Below, one piece after another: positions 1 through 10,933 of a stretch of DNA of 64,000 bases; positions within the stretch are counted from its first letter, which is position 1, and the number at the start of each line of letters is the position of its first letter. The notes under the pieces were generated by a model that did not search any database, was not told where the DNA came from, and saw only the letters and a program-made list of their open reading frames with translations. Origin of the DNA: Aureococcus anophagefferens. Its lineage: Eukaryota; Sar; Pelagophyceae; Pelagomonadales; Pelagomonadaceae. A program made the translations under genes and the position numbers. The stretch covers positions 2,163,699 through 2,227,698 of the forward strand of contig NW_008705566.1 in the NCBI RefSeq assembly GCF_000186865.1, written 5' to 3'.

Positions 1-3000
1 GCGATGTCCTGGAGCTCGCCGTGGAGGGCCGTGAAGCCCGCCCAGAACGCGAGGAGCGCGGCGTAGTACGCCGGCGCGCGCCACGCGAGACCGTCGCCGA
101 GGTCCGCGAGGTAGTCGGACCGCCAGAGCGGCGACGCGGCGCGGAACGCGGCGTTGCGCGCCGCGTGGCCCGGCTCGAGGAGCTCCGGCTCGCCGAGGTC
201 CCAGGCCGCGGCCGCGGCGACGCGCGCGGCGACCGCGGCCGCGCCGCGGCGGCCGGCGGCCGCGCGGCGCCGCGCGAGGCGGTCCGCGCCCGCGGCCAGC
301 GCCGTCGCGCGGCGCTTGAGCACCGGCGGCGTCGCACCGCCGCGGTCCGCGACGCTCGCGGGCACGGGCAGCCCCACGGACCGGAACGACGCGTCCGCGG
401 ACCGCGCGAGCAGGTCCGCGGGCCCGAGGAACGCGCCGGCCTCGCGGAACGGCAGCACGAGCCGCACGGGGTCCCGGTAGTGCTCGAGCTTCGCCCAGAC
501 GAGGAGCGGGATCGCGCACTCGACGGCCACGATCCGCAGCGGCTCCAGGAGCCCGAAGACGAAGAGGACCGCGCAGAGCGCGTCGACCCACCACGTAAAG
601 GGGGTGTCCGCGTCGCGCGCGAGGCCGAAGACGAGGAGCTGCCAGGCGACGCCGCCGGCGACGCCGAAGACGGCGCCGGCGCCGGCGACGCGGACTTTCC
701 ACGCGACGCCGGGGTCGACGACCTCCCGCCGGTCGTAGCCGCCGACGGACCGCTCCAGCACGCGCCGCTCCCGCCGGTCCAGGAACTCGAAGCGCCGCAC
801 GTGGTAGACGATGGCGCAGACGACGTCGTGCGACTCGTCGCCGGCGGCCGCGTCGACGGCGCCCGCGGCGTCGACGGCGTCGCGCGCCGCGGTCTTGAGG
901 ATTCTGAACGCGCGCTCCGCGAACGGGAGCCGCCAGTGCGCCCGCTCCGGGTGGAGGGCCCAGCGCGCCTCCAGCGCCGCCCGCAGGCGCCGGAGCTGCG
1001 CGTCCGCCGGCTGCTCCGCGAGCGCGTCCACGAGCTCCTGGCGGCGCCGTAAGATATGTCGCAGGAGCGCGGGCAGCGCGCGCGCGGCCTCGGCGTCGAC
1101 GTCGCCCGCCGCGCACCGGAACTCATCCTCCGCCCCACCGGCGTAGCCCGCGGCGTCGTCGGACCGCCGCAGCGCCGCGCGCAGCTCCGCGAAGAGCGCC
1201 GCGGCCGCGTCGCGGCGCGCCGCGAAGCCGTCGCCGAGTGGCGCGGACGGCGCGCCCGGCCGCTCGGGCCCGACGCGCGCCCGCGGCGCCGTCGGCCGGA
1301 ACACGACGCGCTCGCAGAGCCATTCGAGCGCCGCGAGGGACGGCAGGTAGAGCGCGACCGCTAAAACCGTGAGCCGGAGCCGCAGCGCCGCGTCGCGCGC
1401 GTCCGGCGGCGCCAACGCGCACGCCGGTTCCACCGCCGCGTCGTAGGCGCAGAGCCGCCGGTCGCGGAAGACGGGCGACCGCAGGGCCTCGCAGGTGACC
1501 GGGTCGTCGGACCGCGACGCGCAGACCCCGTCGGGGAACGCGAGCTCGTAGAAGAGCGCCTCCGCGTAGAGGACGCCCAGCACGGCGAGGAAGAAGACGA
1601 ACGCGCGCGACGGCCGGCTCCGCGACGGGTGCCACGTCAGGACGTTCAGCAGGCCGTGGTGCCGCAGGAGCGCGTCCCACACAAAGCGCCGCGGCGTCGC
1701 GAGCTCGCGCATGAAGCGGGGCAGCGACGCGGCGACGAGCTCCGCGTGCGTCTCGTCGCGCGGCCGCGTCGTCGGCCTCGACGACCGCGAACTTCGACGT
1801 CGTCCGCCGGTACGCGTCGCGCTCCGCCGCGCCGGCCCGCGCGTCGGCGGCGGCGCCCCAGGCGCCGAGCAGCGCGCAGAAGGCGGCGACGCCGGCCAGC
1901 GTCGCGAGGAGGAGCCCGTTCCGCGCGACGACGCGGTCGCTCAGGCCCTCCTCCGCCAGGAGCTCGCGGTAGTAGGTCGCGTAGACCTCGTCCGTCGTCG
2001 CCGCGTGCTCCGAGAGGCTCGGCGCGTCCGGGTCGACGGCGCAGGCGCAGACGACGGCGCCGTCGTCCGCGACGCCGGCGACGGCGCACGCCGGCGCGCG
2101 CGGCCCGCCCCACGCGAGGCTCCCCGCGGACGCGGAGAGGCACGCGGCCTCCCGCGCCGCGGAGCAGTTGAGCTCGTAGGACGCCGGCTCGTCGCCGCAG
2201 GCCAGCGTCGCGTTCTCGGCGCCGCCGGGGCAGCGGGTGGTCGCGGCCGCGCGCGACCCGTCGCAGGCGACGACGCCGGACGTCTCGCCGAGCGGCCCCG
2301 GCCGCGGCGCGTTCGGGAGCGCCGGGAGCTCGAGGAGCACCTCGACGGTCCCGTCCTTCCGGGAGCCCCCCTTCTTGAGCCGCCTCCGGGCGGCCGTCGG
2401 GTCGCGGCGCACGTTCGCGGCGAGCACCGTCGACGCGAGCGCCTCGCCGGTGCGCGCGTTGACGAAGAGCTCCGCGACCGTCGCGTCGAGGGCCGCGCCG
2501 CCCGCCGCCGCGAGGCGGAGCGCGCCCGGCGACCCCGGCGGCGACAGCTTCGCCGTCGCGGTGTCGCCGAATTTCACGGACGCGACCCGGAGCTTGTCGC
2601 CCGTCAACTCCTTCGCCTCCTGGCCGACGACGCTGTCGACGAGCGTCGCCTTGCCGAGCTCGAGGATCGCCGCGGACACGTTGGCCAGCGCGCCGCTCCG
2701 GGGCACGGCCGTCGCGTTACCGAGGCGCCGGCGGCCCGCGCGGGACGCCGCGGCGCCGCCGAGCAGGGACGACAGCGCCGTCACGAGCGCGTCGCCCGTG
2801 CCCGCGTCGAGGCCCACCTCCGCCGAGCCGAGCGCGACCTGCAGGGCGATCTGCGACGTCCGCGCGTCCGAGTCCGCGTCCATGCCCGCGGCCGCGGATA
2901 GCGTCGACAGGAGGCCCGCCTGCTGCTTGAGCGCGCCCTTGGTCACGGGCTGCTTCGCCGCGGCGTCGGCCAACGCCTCGATGAAGGACGCGCGGAGCGC

Positions 3001-6000
3001 GAGCTCGGCCTCGAACTCGTCCAGCGTCTGGTCGCAGTGCTCGCCGCGCCAGCCCTCGAAGCAGACGCACGTGGGCGTGCAGAACCCCGCGCAGGCGCTG
3101 GACCCGTCGGCGACGTCGCCGTTGAAGTCGACGACGACGCAGTCGCCGCGGTCCGGGTGGCAGAGCGGGCAGGCGAGCGTGGGCGACGCCGTCGGCGACG
3201 GCGCGGGCGCGGCCGTCGGCGGCGCGGTCGGCGACGGCGCGGGCGCGGCGCTCGGCGCGGCGCTCGGCGACGCCGTCGACGGCGCGAGCGACGGCGCGGC
3301 GGTCGGCGACGGGATGGGGAGGGCCGTGGTGGGCGACGAGCTCGGCACGTCCGTGGGCGCCGGGACCGGCGCGGCCGTCGGGTTCCCGGGGACCACCGTC
3401 GGCCCCGGCGTCGGCGCGGGCGTCGGCGCGGGCGTCGTCGGCGCGGCCGTGGGGGTCCGCGACGGCGCGGCCGACGGCGCGGCCGTCGTCGGCTCGGCCG
3501 TGGGGGCCCGCGACGGCGCGGCCGACGGCGCGGCCGTCGTCGGCCGGCGCGTCGGCGCGGCCGTCGGCGCGGCCGTCGGCGCGGCCGTCGGGTCCGCGGC
3601 CGCCGCGGCGTCGAGCATGGACGCCAGCGCGAAGATGGCCGCGAAGGTGCCCTCGACGTCGCCCGTCGCCTCGAGGTCCTCGAGCAGCGCCGTGGATTCG
3701 GTGTAGATGCTGTCGTCCGCGGTCGGATCCGTGGAGAACGTCGCCGGGCGCACGCGGGCGACGGTCGTCGCGCGCGCGACGGCCTGTAGCGCGTCCTTCA
3801 CGGAGACGCCGACGACGAGCGCGTGGCCGTTCCCGGCGTCGCCCACGGGCAGGATCGCGTCGAAGGACGGCTCGAGCGCGTCGTAGATGAGCGAGTTCTC
3901 GGCGCCGGCGACCTCCGAGAAGAAGGTGTAGGCCAGCGGGTAGTCGTCGTCGACCCACGACGCCGCCGTCAACCCAAAGATCGTCCGCGCGGCTTCGCCG
4001 TCGACGGGGTCGACGTCGACGCCGCCGCTCGTCGGCGCGCGGTTCGCGACGAAGGCGACCGTCGCGGACGCGGACACGTGCCGGTTCGGGCCCGACGCGA
4101 CGCGCGCCTCCAGCGCGAAGGCGTAGGCCGCGCCCATGGTCAGCGCGCCCGCGGCGAGCACGAGGGGCACGTCCCTGGACGGCGCGTCCGTGGCGCCCTT
4201 GTACCTGGTGCGCGCGAAGTCGTCGAGCTCGCCGTTCAGCGACCCGGCGACGAGGGACCAGCCGTAGGTCACGCCGCGCGCGCGGTCCTTGTCGCTGGGG
4301 GCCACGCTGCCGAAGAGCGTGAGGTCCAGCGACGGGTTGACCTTGCCGTCGACGGGCCGCAAGGCTACCCGAGGCACGGGCTCGGCGACGACGAAGACCG
4401 TCTGCGCCGCGGCCGCGGCGCGGCCGTCGGCCGCCGACACGACGAGCGCGACCGAGTAGTTCCCGGGCGGGCCCAGGTCCCGCGCGGCGAAGGACGGCGA
4501 CGCGCCCGTCGCCGACAGGCGGCCCGCGGTCCACGCGAAGGCCAGCGCGCCGCCGTCCTCGGCGTCGGGATCGCGGCTCGCGGACCCGTCGAGTTCGAGC
4601 GTCTCGGACCGCGACAGCGTGCGCTCGCCGCCGCCGGCGATGAGCGCGACGAGCGGCGCGCGCGGCGTGGCGACGCGGCAGCTCGCGGCGTTTTGGCGGC
4701 CGGAGACGTCGGTGACCGCGACCTCCAGCGCCAACACGGACGCGCCGGGCAGCGCGAAGGGCGCGGCCTCGAAGATGCGGTCGTCGGGCGACGCGTTCGC
4801 GACGGCTTCGCCGTTTTCCAAAACCGCCGTCCAGGCGTAGCGCAGGTTCGGCCGCGTCTCCGGCTCGCCCGCGCAGCGCGCGACCTCCGCGGCGCTCCGC
4901 ACGCGGATGCCCGCGGCGCTCGACGTCGCCGCCTGGTCCTCGCCGCCGACGATGGACACGGACGGCGCCGACGCCGTCAGGACCTCGACGCGCAGCGTCG
5001 GCGACGCGCCCGCGGCGCCGAGGAAGTTGCCCAGCGTCAGCGACGCGTCGAACGCGAGGCCCGCGAGCGCCTCGACGACGTCCGCGCCGACGGTCGCGTG
5101 GAGTTTCCGCTCGCGCGACGCGGTCCTCGCGACGGCCCGGAGCGCCTCGGCCTGGGCGTCCGTGCCGCCGCGCGCCTCGAGGGACCAGCGGACGAGCGTC
5201 CAGGGCCGGCCGCCGCTGTTGACGGACGCGGCGGCGCCGAGCTCCACGGCGGAGCACGCGCCGACGCGCTGCGGGCCGGTGAGCGACACGGCCGGCTGCG
5301 GGGGATGCCGCGGCGGCTCGAGCGCCATCGTCGTCGCGTTCGCGTAGCGCGAGCAGGGCAGCGCGCCGAAGCCGCGGAGCGCGTCCGCGACGAGCGTGAC
5401 GTTGTCGCCGGGGACGACGACGGAGTCGCGGGACAGGGCCGCGGTGGCGCGCGCGTCGGTGACGAAGGCGCAGGCCGTCGCGTCGGCGCCCGCGAAGGCG
5501 AAGAGCGCGTCGCAGGGGAACTCGGCGCCGCCGAAGCCGCCGCGGTCGCTGGGCCCGTCGAGGATCAGGTCGACGATGCCGCCCGTGTCGCCGAAGCGCG
5601 CTTCGCGAAGCGTCGGCGGCGGCACGTCGGGCCGCTCGGCGCAGGCCGACGGCGCGAGGGTCGGCGCCGCGCTGGGGGCCGACGTCGTGGGCGCGAGCGA
5701 CGGTTCCGGCGTCGGCGCGGGCGACGGCGCGGGCGTCGGCGCGGGCGACGGCGCCGGCGACGGCGCCGGCGACGGTCCCGGCGACGGTCCCGGCGTCGGC
5801 GCGGGCGACGGCGCGGGCGTGGGCCGCGGCGTCGGTCGGGGCGACGGCGCGGGCGTCGGCGCGGGCGACGGCGCGGGCGTCGGCCGCGGGCTCGGCGCGG
5901 GCGTCGGCCGCGGCGTCGGCGCGAAGACGGGCGCCGCCGTCGGGTTCCCCGGGACGACCGTCGGGAAGGGCGTGGGCCGCGGGCTCGGCGCGGGCGTCGG

Positions 6001-6600
6001 CGCGTGCGACGGCGCGGGCGTGGGCCGCGGGCTCGGCCGCGGGCTCGGCGCGGGCGTCGGCGCGGGCGACGGCGGCCACAGCTGCTCGGCGCCGCCGCTC
6101 CAGGACGCGGACGTGGAGACGTCGACGCGGTAGAGCACGGTGTGCGAGAAGGACGCCACGGCGACGAAGGCGGGGTCGAAGTAGCCCACGTCGACGTCGA
6201 CGTCCAACGGGAGCGTGAGCGCGCCGGTTCCGTCGTGGGCCGCGCCGTCGCAGGTCGCGAGCTCCTCGGCCGTCGTCGACACGGTGGCCACGGACCGCTC
6301 CTCGCAGGCGCCGTCGTCGACGACGCAGCCGACGTGGACCAGCGCGAAGTCGAGGCAGTCCGAGCGCAGCGCGACGGCGGTCGTCGACGGCGACGACGTG
6401 CCCGCGGTGACGACGGACAGCGACAGCGACAGGTTCGCGCCCGCCTCGAGCTCGAGGAACGGCGCGACGGAGCTCTCGAGGCCGCGCGTGAGGCCCCAGA
6501 GCGTCGGGCAGGGGGCGTTCGACGACGCGCAGGACAGGTCGGTCTGCGTCTCGTAAGCGGCGCCGGCGGCGAGGACGGCCCAGGCGGCGTACGCGCGCAT
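1..6600 (-). CDS. Large REJ/PKD/EGF membrane protein, polycystin-like (partial, frame interrupted)
   Basis: The protein starts with a signal peptide (about residues 1-15) and an extracellular module. Two Pro-Thr-Ala-Ser tracts with PTPAPSPRP-type repeats follow (about residues 170-320 and 1000-1140). Between them lies a long REJ/PKD-like region with PKD-type strands such as FAWTAG. After the second tract comes an EGF-like module (CPLCHPDRGDC then CVCFEGWRGEHC), a Cys-rich GPS-like stretch and a first membrane helix (GLLLATLAGVAAFCALLGAW). The frame is lost near 1760. A second open frame on the same strand then runs from about 1755 to base 3 with further hydrophobic segments (RAFVFFLAVLGVLYAEALF; FTWWVDALCAVLFVFGLL) and leaves the window at the left edge. 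I read it as one gene with a one-base error or mutation. The architecture suggests a surface mechanosensor or adhesion protein; a channel pore is not visible here. Confidence 0.75.
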
Positions 6601-6799
6601 CGCGGCGGGTCCTCACGGCGCCGCGCCCTGTGTCGCCATCGCGTGGGATACGTGCGGTCGTCCCAGCCGATGGAGTCCGGGCATTTTGGGCTCCATCGTG
6701 GGCACTTTTGATGGCCAGAAAAGAAGAGGTTCAAACAACGGGATTTCAAAATGTTAACCTTCTGAGCCTCCCCGGCACCTCCCGGCGGGATCCTCGGGT

Positions 6800-8390
6800 G
6801 CGCACCCCCTTCAATAACTTGGTCAACCTTGGCGCAGCGCGGCCGAGGACGAGTCTCGTTCAGGGCATGGATCTTACGCGCTCAGCCCTTCTTCTCAGGC
6901 TTCGCATCGATAGCAAGCATCTTCAGGACCCTGGTTTTCTCGCCCTTTTTGAGCGGGTCGTCGGCCGTCGTCACCTCGCCCGTGAGCTCCGTGGCGGCCC
7001 ACCGCGCGAGGCCCAGGAGCGCGCCCGTGGCGATGACGGGGGCGGGGTTCTGCTTCAGCACCTCCGCGGTGCCGACGACGGCGGCCGCGAGACCGGCCGC
7101 GAGGCCCGCGCCTTCGGCCGCGCCCAGCGCCGGTTCGGCCAGAGGCGCGAGCTTCGAGAGGACCATGGTGCCCGACTCCGAGAGCGCCTCCACGCCCGCG
7201 CCGACCTTGGCCAGCGCGTCAGCGCCCGCTCCTCCGGAGAGCGCCTCCACGCCCGCGCCGACCTTGACGGCCGAAGAGTCCGCGACGCCGGACGCCGCGA
7301 CGCCCTTGACGACCCGGCTCACCGTCTCCGCGCCTCCGGACGCCGCGACGCTCTTCGCGACCTTGGTCGCGGTCTCGGCGCCTCCGGACGCCGCGAAGCC
7401 TTTCGCGACCTTGGTCGCGGTCTCGGCGCCTCCGGACGCGGAGACGCCCTTGGCGACCTTGGTCACCGTCTCCGCGCCTCCGGTCTTCAGCGTGTCGGCG
7501 CCCGCCACCACGACCTTTTTGGCGACGCGCCCGGCCCCCGATCCGGCGACGCGCCCGGCGACGCCCGCGGCGCCCGAGTTGTCGAGCGCGCCGCCCGCGG
7601 CGGCGGCCGCGAGCGCGCCGGCCCCGGCTTGCGTCGCCGGCGCGACGCTATCGAGCGTGCCCGCCGCCGCGACGGCCGCCGCGCTCGCGGCCACGGTCGC
7701 GGCCTCGGAGATCGCGGGCGCGCTCTCCGTCGCGACCTCGGCGGCGACGGGCGCCGCCGCGGTCACGGTCTGGCTCGCGCCCTCGACGATCACGGCGGCG
7801 GGCGCCGCCGCGGCGGTGGCCGCCGCGGAGGCGACGCCGTCCGCGAGCGCGGGCGCCGTCGCTTCCGCGAGCGCCGGCGCGGCGGCCGTGGCGCCGGTCA
7901 CGACGTCCGCGGCGGTCGTCGTCGCCGCCGCGAACGAGGCCACGACGTCGGCCGCCGAACCCGCGCCCGCGGCCGTCAGCGCCGCGCCGACGTCGGCCGA
8001 ACCTGCACCCGCGGCCGTCAGCGCTGCGCCATCAAGGAGAGGGTCGCCGATCGTCGTCGCAGCGACCGCTCCAGCGGCAGCGACCGCGGCGGCGACCGCC
8101 GTGGCGGTCTCGTTGCCGACGGCCTCCGCCTCCCCGTTCTCCTGCGCTTGCGGTGTTGTAAGCCTCGCGCGTTTATGTTTATGCGCATACGACGGCAATG
8201 CGTTGAACGCGCTGGTCTGCATGCAGAGCGACGCTGCGAAACAGAGCCATGCGAGAGCAGTCGATGGACCAAGTGATGGACCCATTGCAGCCGAAGCGAC
8301 CTCAAGAACAGATGCGACCTCAGCTTGAAGTCAACCCGGCCAAAGGGCGCTCAGTCGAGCGCGCATCCCCTTCAATAGCTTGGTCAACCT
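6800..8390. repeat. 30-bp direct repeat flanking the Ala-rich gene
   Basis: The 30-mer at 6800-6829 and the one at 8361-8390 differ at two positions only. Both contain CCCCTTCAATA and CTTGGTCAACCT. The copies lie just outside the two ends of the Ala-rich gene, about 1.56 kb apart in the same orientation. Confidence 0.7.
6882..8285 (-). CDS. Ala-rich repeat protein with heterokont plastid-type presequence
   Basis: This 467-aa protein begins with a hydrophobic signal peptide ending in MQTSAFNALPS. Signal peptide plus (A/T)SAF is the hallmark of bipartite targeting to secondary red plastids, with Phe at +1, and is followed by a basic, Ser-poor stretch (HKHKRAR). The body is very Ala-rich and contains about five 16-residue tandem repeats of the type SGGAETATKVAKGVAA (about residues 250-330), then VGAGVEALS repeats. 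The C-terminus is Lys-rich. No enzymatic motif is visible and the function is unknown. The opposite strand is also open for 499 codons but lacks a targeting sequence, so I prefer the minus strand. The low complexity makes the gene call itself moderately uncertain. Confidence 0.6.
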   Translation of the reverse strand: MGPSLGPSTALAWLCFAASLCMQTSAFNALPSYAHKHKRARLTTPQAQENGEAEAVGNETATAVAAAVAAAGAVAATTIGDPLLDGAALTAAGAGSADVGAALTAAGAGSAADVVASFAAATTTAADVVTGATAAAPALAEATAPALADGVASAAATAAAAPAAVIVEGASQTVTAAAPVAAEVATESAPAISEAATVAASAAAVAAAGTLDSVAPATQAGAGALAAAAAGGALDNSGAAGVAGRVAGSGAGRVAKKVVVAGADTLKTGGAETVTKVAKGVSASGGAETATKVAKGFAASGGAETATKVAKSVAASGGAETVSRVVKGVAASGVADSSAVKVGAGVEALSGGAGADALAKVGAGVEALSESGTMVLSKLAPLAEPALGAAEGAGLAAGLAAAVVGTAEVLKQNPAPVIATGALLGLARWAATELTGEVTTADDPLKKGEKTRVLKMLAIDAKPEKKG

Positions 8391-8401
8391 CATTTCACGT
8401 G

Positions 8402-9739
8402 TTACCCCCTCATGTGCGACCAGCGGAGCGTCGGCGAGAGCGCGTTGTAGTGCTCCTCGAAGCTCAGCACGCGGCCGCCGTCGACGACCAGGCCCTTCGC
8501 CTCGCGGAGGTCCTGGTCGTCCTTCTTCGATCTTCGGTTCAAATCCGCGCGGTCGTCGAGGTGCGGCCGGTTGCTGTTGAACCAGCCGCTGTAGGCCAGC
8601 CTCTTGAAGCGCGCCGGCGTCTGCGGCGCGACGGGCGAGACGAAGTGCCAGGTGGAATCGGACGTCACGAAGAGGCTCATCGCGTTGAACGCCGGGTGGA
8701 TGTGGTACATGGGGTCCAGGAAGACGAGGTCGCCGCCGAACTTCGGGTCCCAGTCCGTCGTCAGGTGCAACACATAAGACAGCTTCCGCGCGTTCGTCCC
8801 GTCGCTGTGGGACATGGTGTAGTCCCCCGGCCGATAGTAGGTGCCGTGGCACGTCGTCGACGCGTCGAAGTAGTCCGGCGGCGCGGACAGCAGCTCCGCG
8901 GCCCAGGCCTTGAGGTGGCGCGAGTTGAAGAGGCCGTGCATGGCGTGGAGCACGGTCGCGTTCGCCTTCCAATAGTTGTCGGCGTTCGAATCGAGCATGA
9001 GGAAGTGGAACTGGTAGAAGCGGCTGAAGCCCTGGACCGGCGACCACTGCTCCGACGCGGCCATCTCGCCCGCGAGGGTCGCGGCGACGTCGTCGGCGAG
9101 GAACCCTCGGATCTGCGCCAGGCCGCCGTGCCGGGCGAGCTGGTTGCGGAGCGCCGCCGTCTGCGTCCGCCGCGCGGCCGGGTCGCGCCACCAGGCTCCC
9201 AGCCAGTCGTCGACGTCGTCGAGCTCGTCGAAGTACGCCTCGGCCCGCGCGAGCAGCTCCTTCTTCGTCGCGCCGCCCGGGAAGATCGTCGGCGGCGGCT
9301 TCGGCGCCGCGGATCGCGCCGGCGGCGGCGGCGGCTGGCCGCGCTCGCGGTCGCGGTGCGCCTCGTGCTGCGACAGCGCCTCGAGGTTGGCCACGCACGT
9401 CGCGTCGCCCGGCGCGAGGCGGATGGCCTCCTCGAGGGACGCGCGCGCGTCCTCGAGGTGGCCCATGCGCATCAGGGTCACGCCGACGTTCTGCCAGCGG
9501 CGGCTGTCCTGGGGCTCGGCCTCGCGCGCGTCGAAGAAGCGCTCGAGGGCCTCCTGCATGCGGCCCTGGCCCGCGAGGCCGATGGCTTCGTCCGTGAGCG
9601 TGTCGCCGAGCGACTTCAGGGGCTCGGCCGACGCGGCGGCGAGGAGGAGCACGACCACGGCGGATCTTTTCACCGCCGCCATCACGGTGGATCTTTTCGC
9701 CGCCGCCATGCCTTCTCGGCTGGAAGTGCGGGGCAGCAT
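8402..9739 (-). CDS. TPR plus prolyl 4-hydroxylase-like 2OG-Fe(II) oxygenase
   Basis: This is a 445-aa secretory-pathway protein. An N-terminal hydrophobic segment (SAVVVLLLAAASAEP) acts as signal peptide or anchor. Upstream of it AAAKRSTVM/AAVKRSAV is a small duplication, so the start could be the ATG at 9739, 9709 or about 9682. Two TPR units follow (about residues 45-115: EALERFFDAREAEPQDSRRW, DARASLEEAIRLAPGDA). The C-terminal half is a 2-oxoglutarate/Fe(II) double-stranded beta-helix. The iron ligands are the HxD of MSHSDG (about residue 320) and a distal His in STWHFVSPV, after FGGDLVFLDP. TPR plus this fold is the layout of procollagen or arabinogalactan prolyl hydroxylases and related protein hydroxylases. 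The substrate is unknown. One uninterrupted reading frame. Confidence 0.85.
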   Translation of the reverse strand: MLPRTSSREGMAAAKRSTVMAAVKRSAVVVLLLAAASAEPLKSLGDTLTDEAIGLAGQGRMQEALERFFDAREAEPQDSRRWQNVGVTLMRMGHLEDARASLEEAIRLAPGDATCVANLEALSQHEAHRDRERGQPPPPPARSAAPKPPPTIFPGGATKKELLARAEAYFDELDDVDDWLGAWWRDPAARRTQTAALRNQLARHGGLAQIRGFLADDVAATLAGEMAASEQWSPVQGFSRFYQFHFLMLDSNADNYWKANATVLHAMHGLFNSRHLKAWAAELLSAPPDYFDASTTCHGTYYRPGDYTMSHSDGTNARKLSYVLHLTTDWDPKFGGDLVFLDPMYHIHPAFNAMSLFVTSDSTWHFVSPVAPQTPARFKRLAYSGWFNSNRPHLDDRADLNRRSKKDDQDLREAKGLVVDGGRVLSFEEHYNALSPTLRWSHMRG

Positions 9740-9855
9740 CCGTGCTCATCTTTCACGGTGCCGTCGGAGAGCGCGCTAATGGTGTGCCTGTAATTCTCGG
9801 AGAGGCCCGTACCTGAGTGCTCGCCTTGCTCCGGCTTGCAAAGAAGTGTGACGCC

Positions 9856-10924
9856 ATGCGTCCCGCGCGCGCGGACTGGTCCGGCGGCCATTTTCGCACG
9901 CCCCTGGAGCCGCTCAAGCCCTTCCCGAACACGCAGTCCTGCCTGGGCCACTACTCCAAGGCGTCCATCGACCGCACGCTGCTGCGGGACCACGAGCTGC
10001 CGCGGAGCTGGCCGAGCGAGACCGTGCGCATCCCCGAGTACCCCATGGCGAAGGAGCCGCCGAGCCCCGCGGACGACCGGTTCCCGTGGCTGCCCTTCGA
10101 GCGCGAGTCCGTCGACGAGCTGCGCTTCTCCAACCTGCTGGAGAGTCTGAACCGGCGCTACGGCACGGGCTCGCGCGCGGGGGGCGGGCGGCGGCGGTCG
10201 ACGATGCGCATCAGCAAGGGCGACCGCGACGACACCACAAACTACGAGGCGGTGGCCGAGACGTCCGCGTCCCCGCGGAAGAAGAAGGCCTTCCGCTTCG
10301 GCGACCCGGCCCAGAACCGGCTGCGGGACGCCGACTCGCTCAAGCGCATGCAGAGCTGGCTCGCCTGCGAGAAGGTCGACGGCGGCCGGACGAAGTACGG
10401 CGACGCGACGGATTTGAGGATGGCGCACTGGATCGAGGCGCACGTCGAGCGCGTCGAGGCCGAGGCCCAGGCCCGCGCCCTCGAGGAGGCGGCGAAGCAG
10501 AACAAGTACCGCCGCGCGTCCCACTACGGCAACATCATGGACAAGGCCGACGGCGCCGCCGTCATGTCGGGCTACGCGGGCAACACGCTGTCGATGACGT
10601 CGGACCCGACGGGCCTCCCCGCGGCCATGAAGGCCGAGAAGCGCCGCACGATGGCCTACGTGAAGACGTAAGGGGTTTGGCAGGTCTAGAGGCTTTGGGT
10701 CGTTGAAGGTTGTATTGAATGCTAGTTGCACTCAAATCATCCGACTGGCAAAAACCATCCTCGGCTCCTCGTCATACGCGGAGCCGCTGGCCTGGGCGAC
10801 GCGCGGCGACGTCGACGACGACCACGGCGCGGGCCACGACATCGCCCTCGCCCAGCGCGCCGACATCCGGCGCCTCCAGTCCATCAAGTTCCACCGCTCG
10901 CCCCCCGTGCAGAGCGCGGCGTAA
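9856..10924 (+). CDS. Unknown protein, two exons (intron 10668-10725)
   Basis: I do not recognise the family. Exon 1 (9856-10667) encodes a basic protein with no membrane segment. It is followed by a donor GTAAGG and an acceptor TGCTAG that excise 58 bp. The junction joins codon phase 2 to phase 1 and continues without a stop into exon 2 (10726-10924), which keeps the same acidic/basic composition and codon bias (DDDHGAGHDIALAQRADIRR). Without splicing the frame stops at 10671, inside the donor. The start ATG at 9856 is preferred over 9817, because codon bias begins there. The stop at 10922-10924 is only 9 bases from the next in-frame ATG; see the following entry. Confidence 0.6.
10668..10725 (+). 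other. Probable 58-bp spliceosomal intron
   Basis: GTAAGG donor, TTGAATGCTAG end; removal restores one reading frame between the two coding blocks. No target-site duplication is seen, unlike the introners elsewhere in this window. Confidence 0.55.
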
Positions 10925-10933
10925 AAAGAAGAG

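Noticed and set aside
21..1052. Long Arg-rich plus-strand open frame
   Set aside because: It is the antisense shadow of the membrane-protein gene. High GC leaves many frames open, and this one is Arg/Ala/Gly-rich without motifs.
2237..3706. 489-codon plus-strand frame rich in Gly, Val, Asp and Ala
   Set aside because: It mirrors the Pro/Thr/Ala repeats on the minus strand, where a signal peptide, EGF and REJ features exist.
6829..8328. 499-codon Ser/Ala/Pro plus-strand frame
   Set aside because: It is antisense to the Ala-rich gene, has no signal peptide and no plausible start context. The minus strand has a TSAF presequence.
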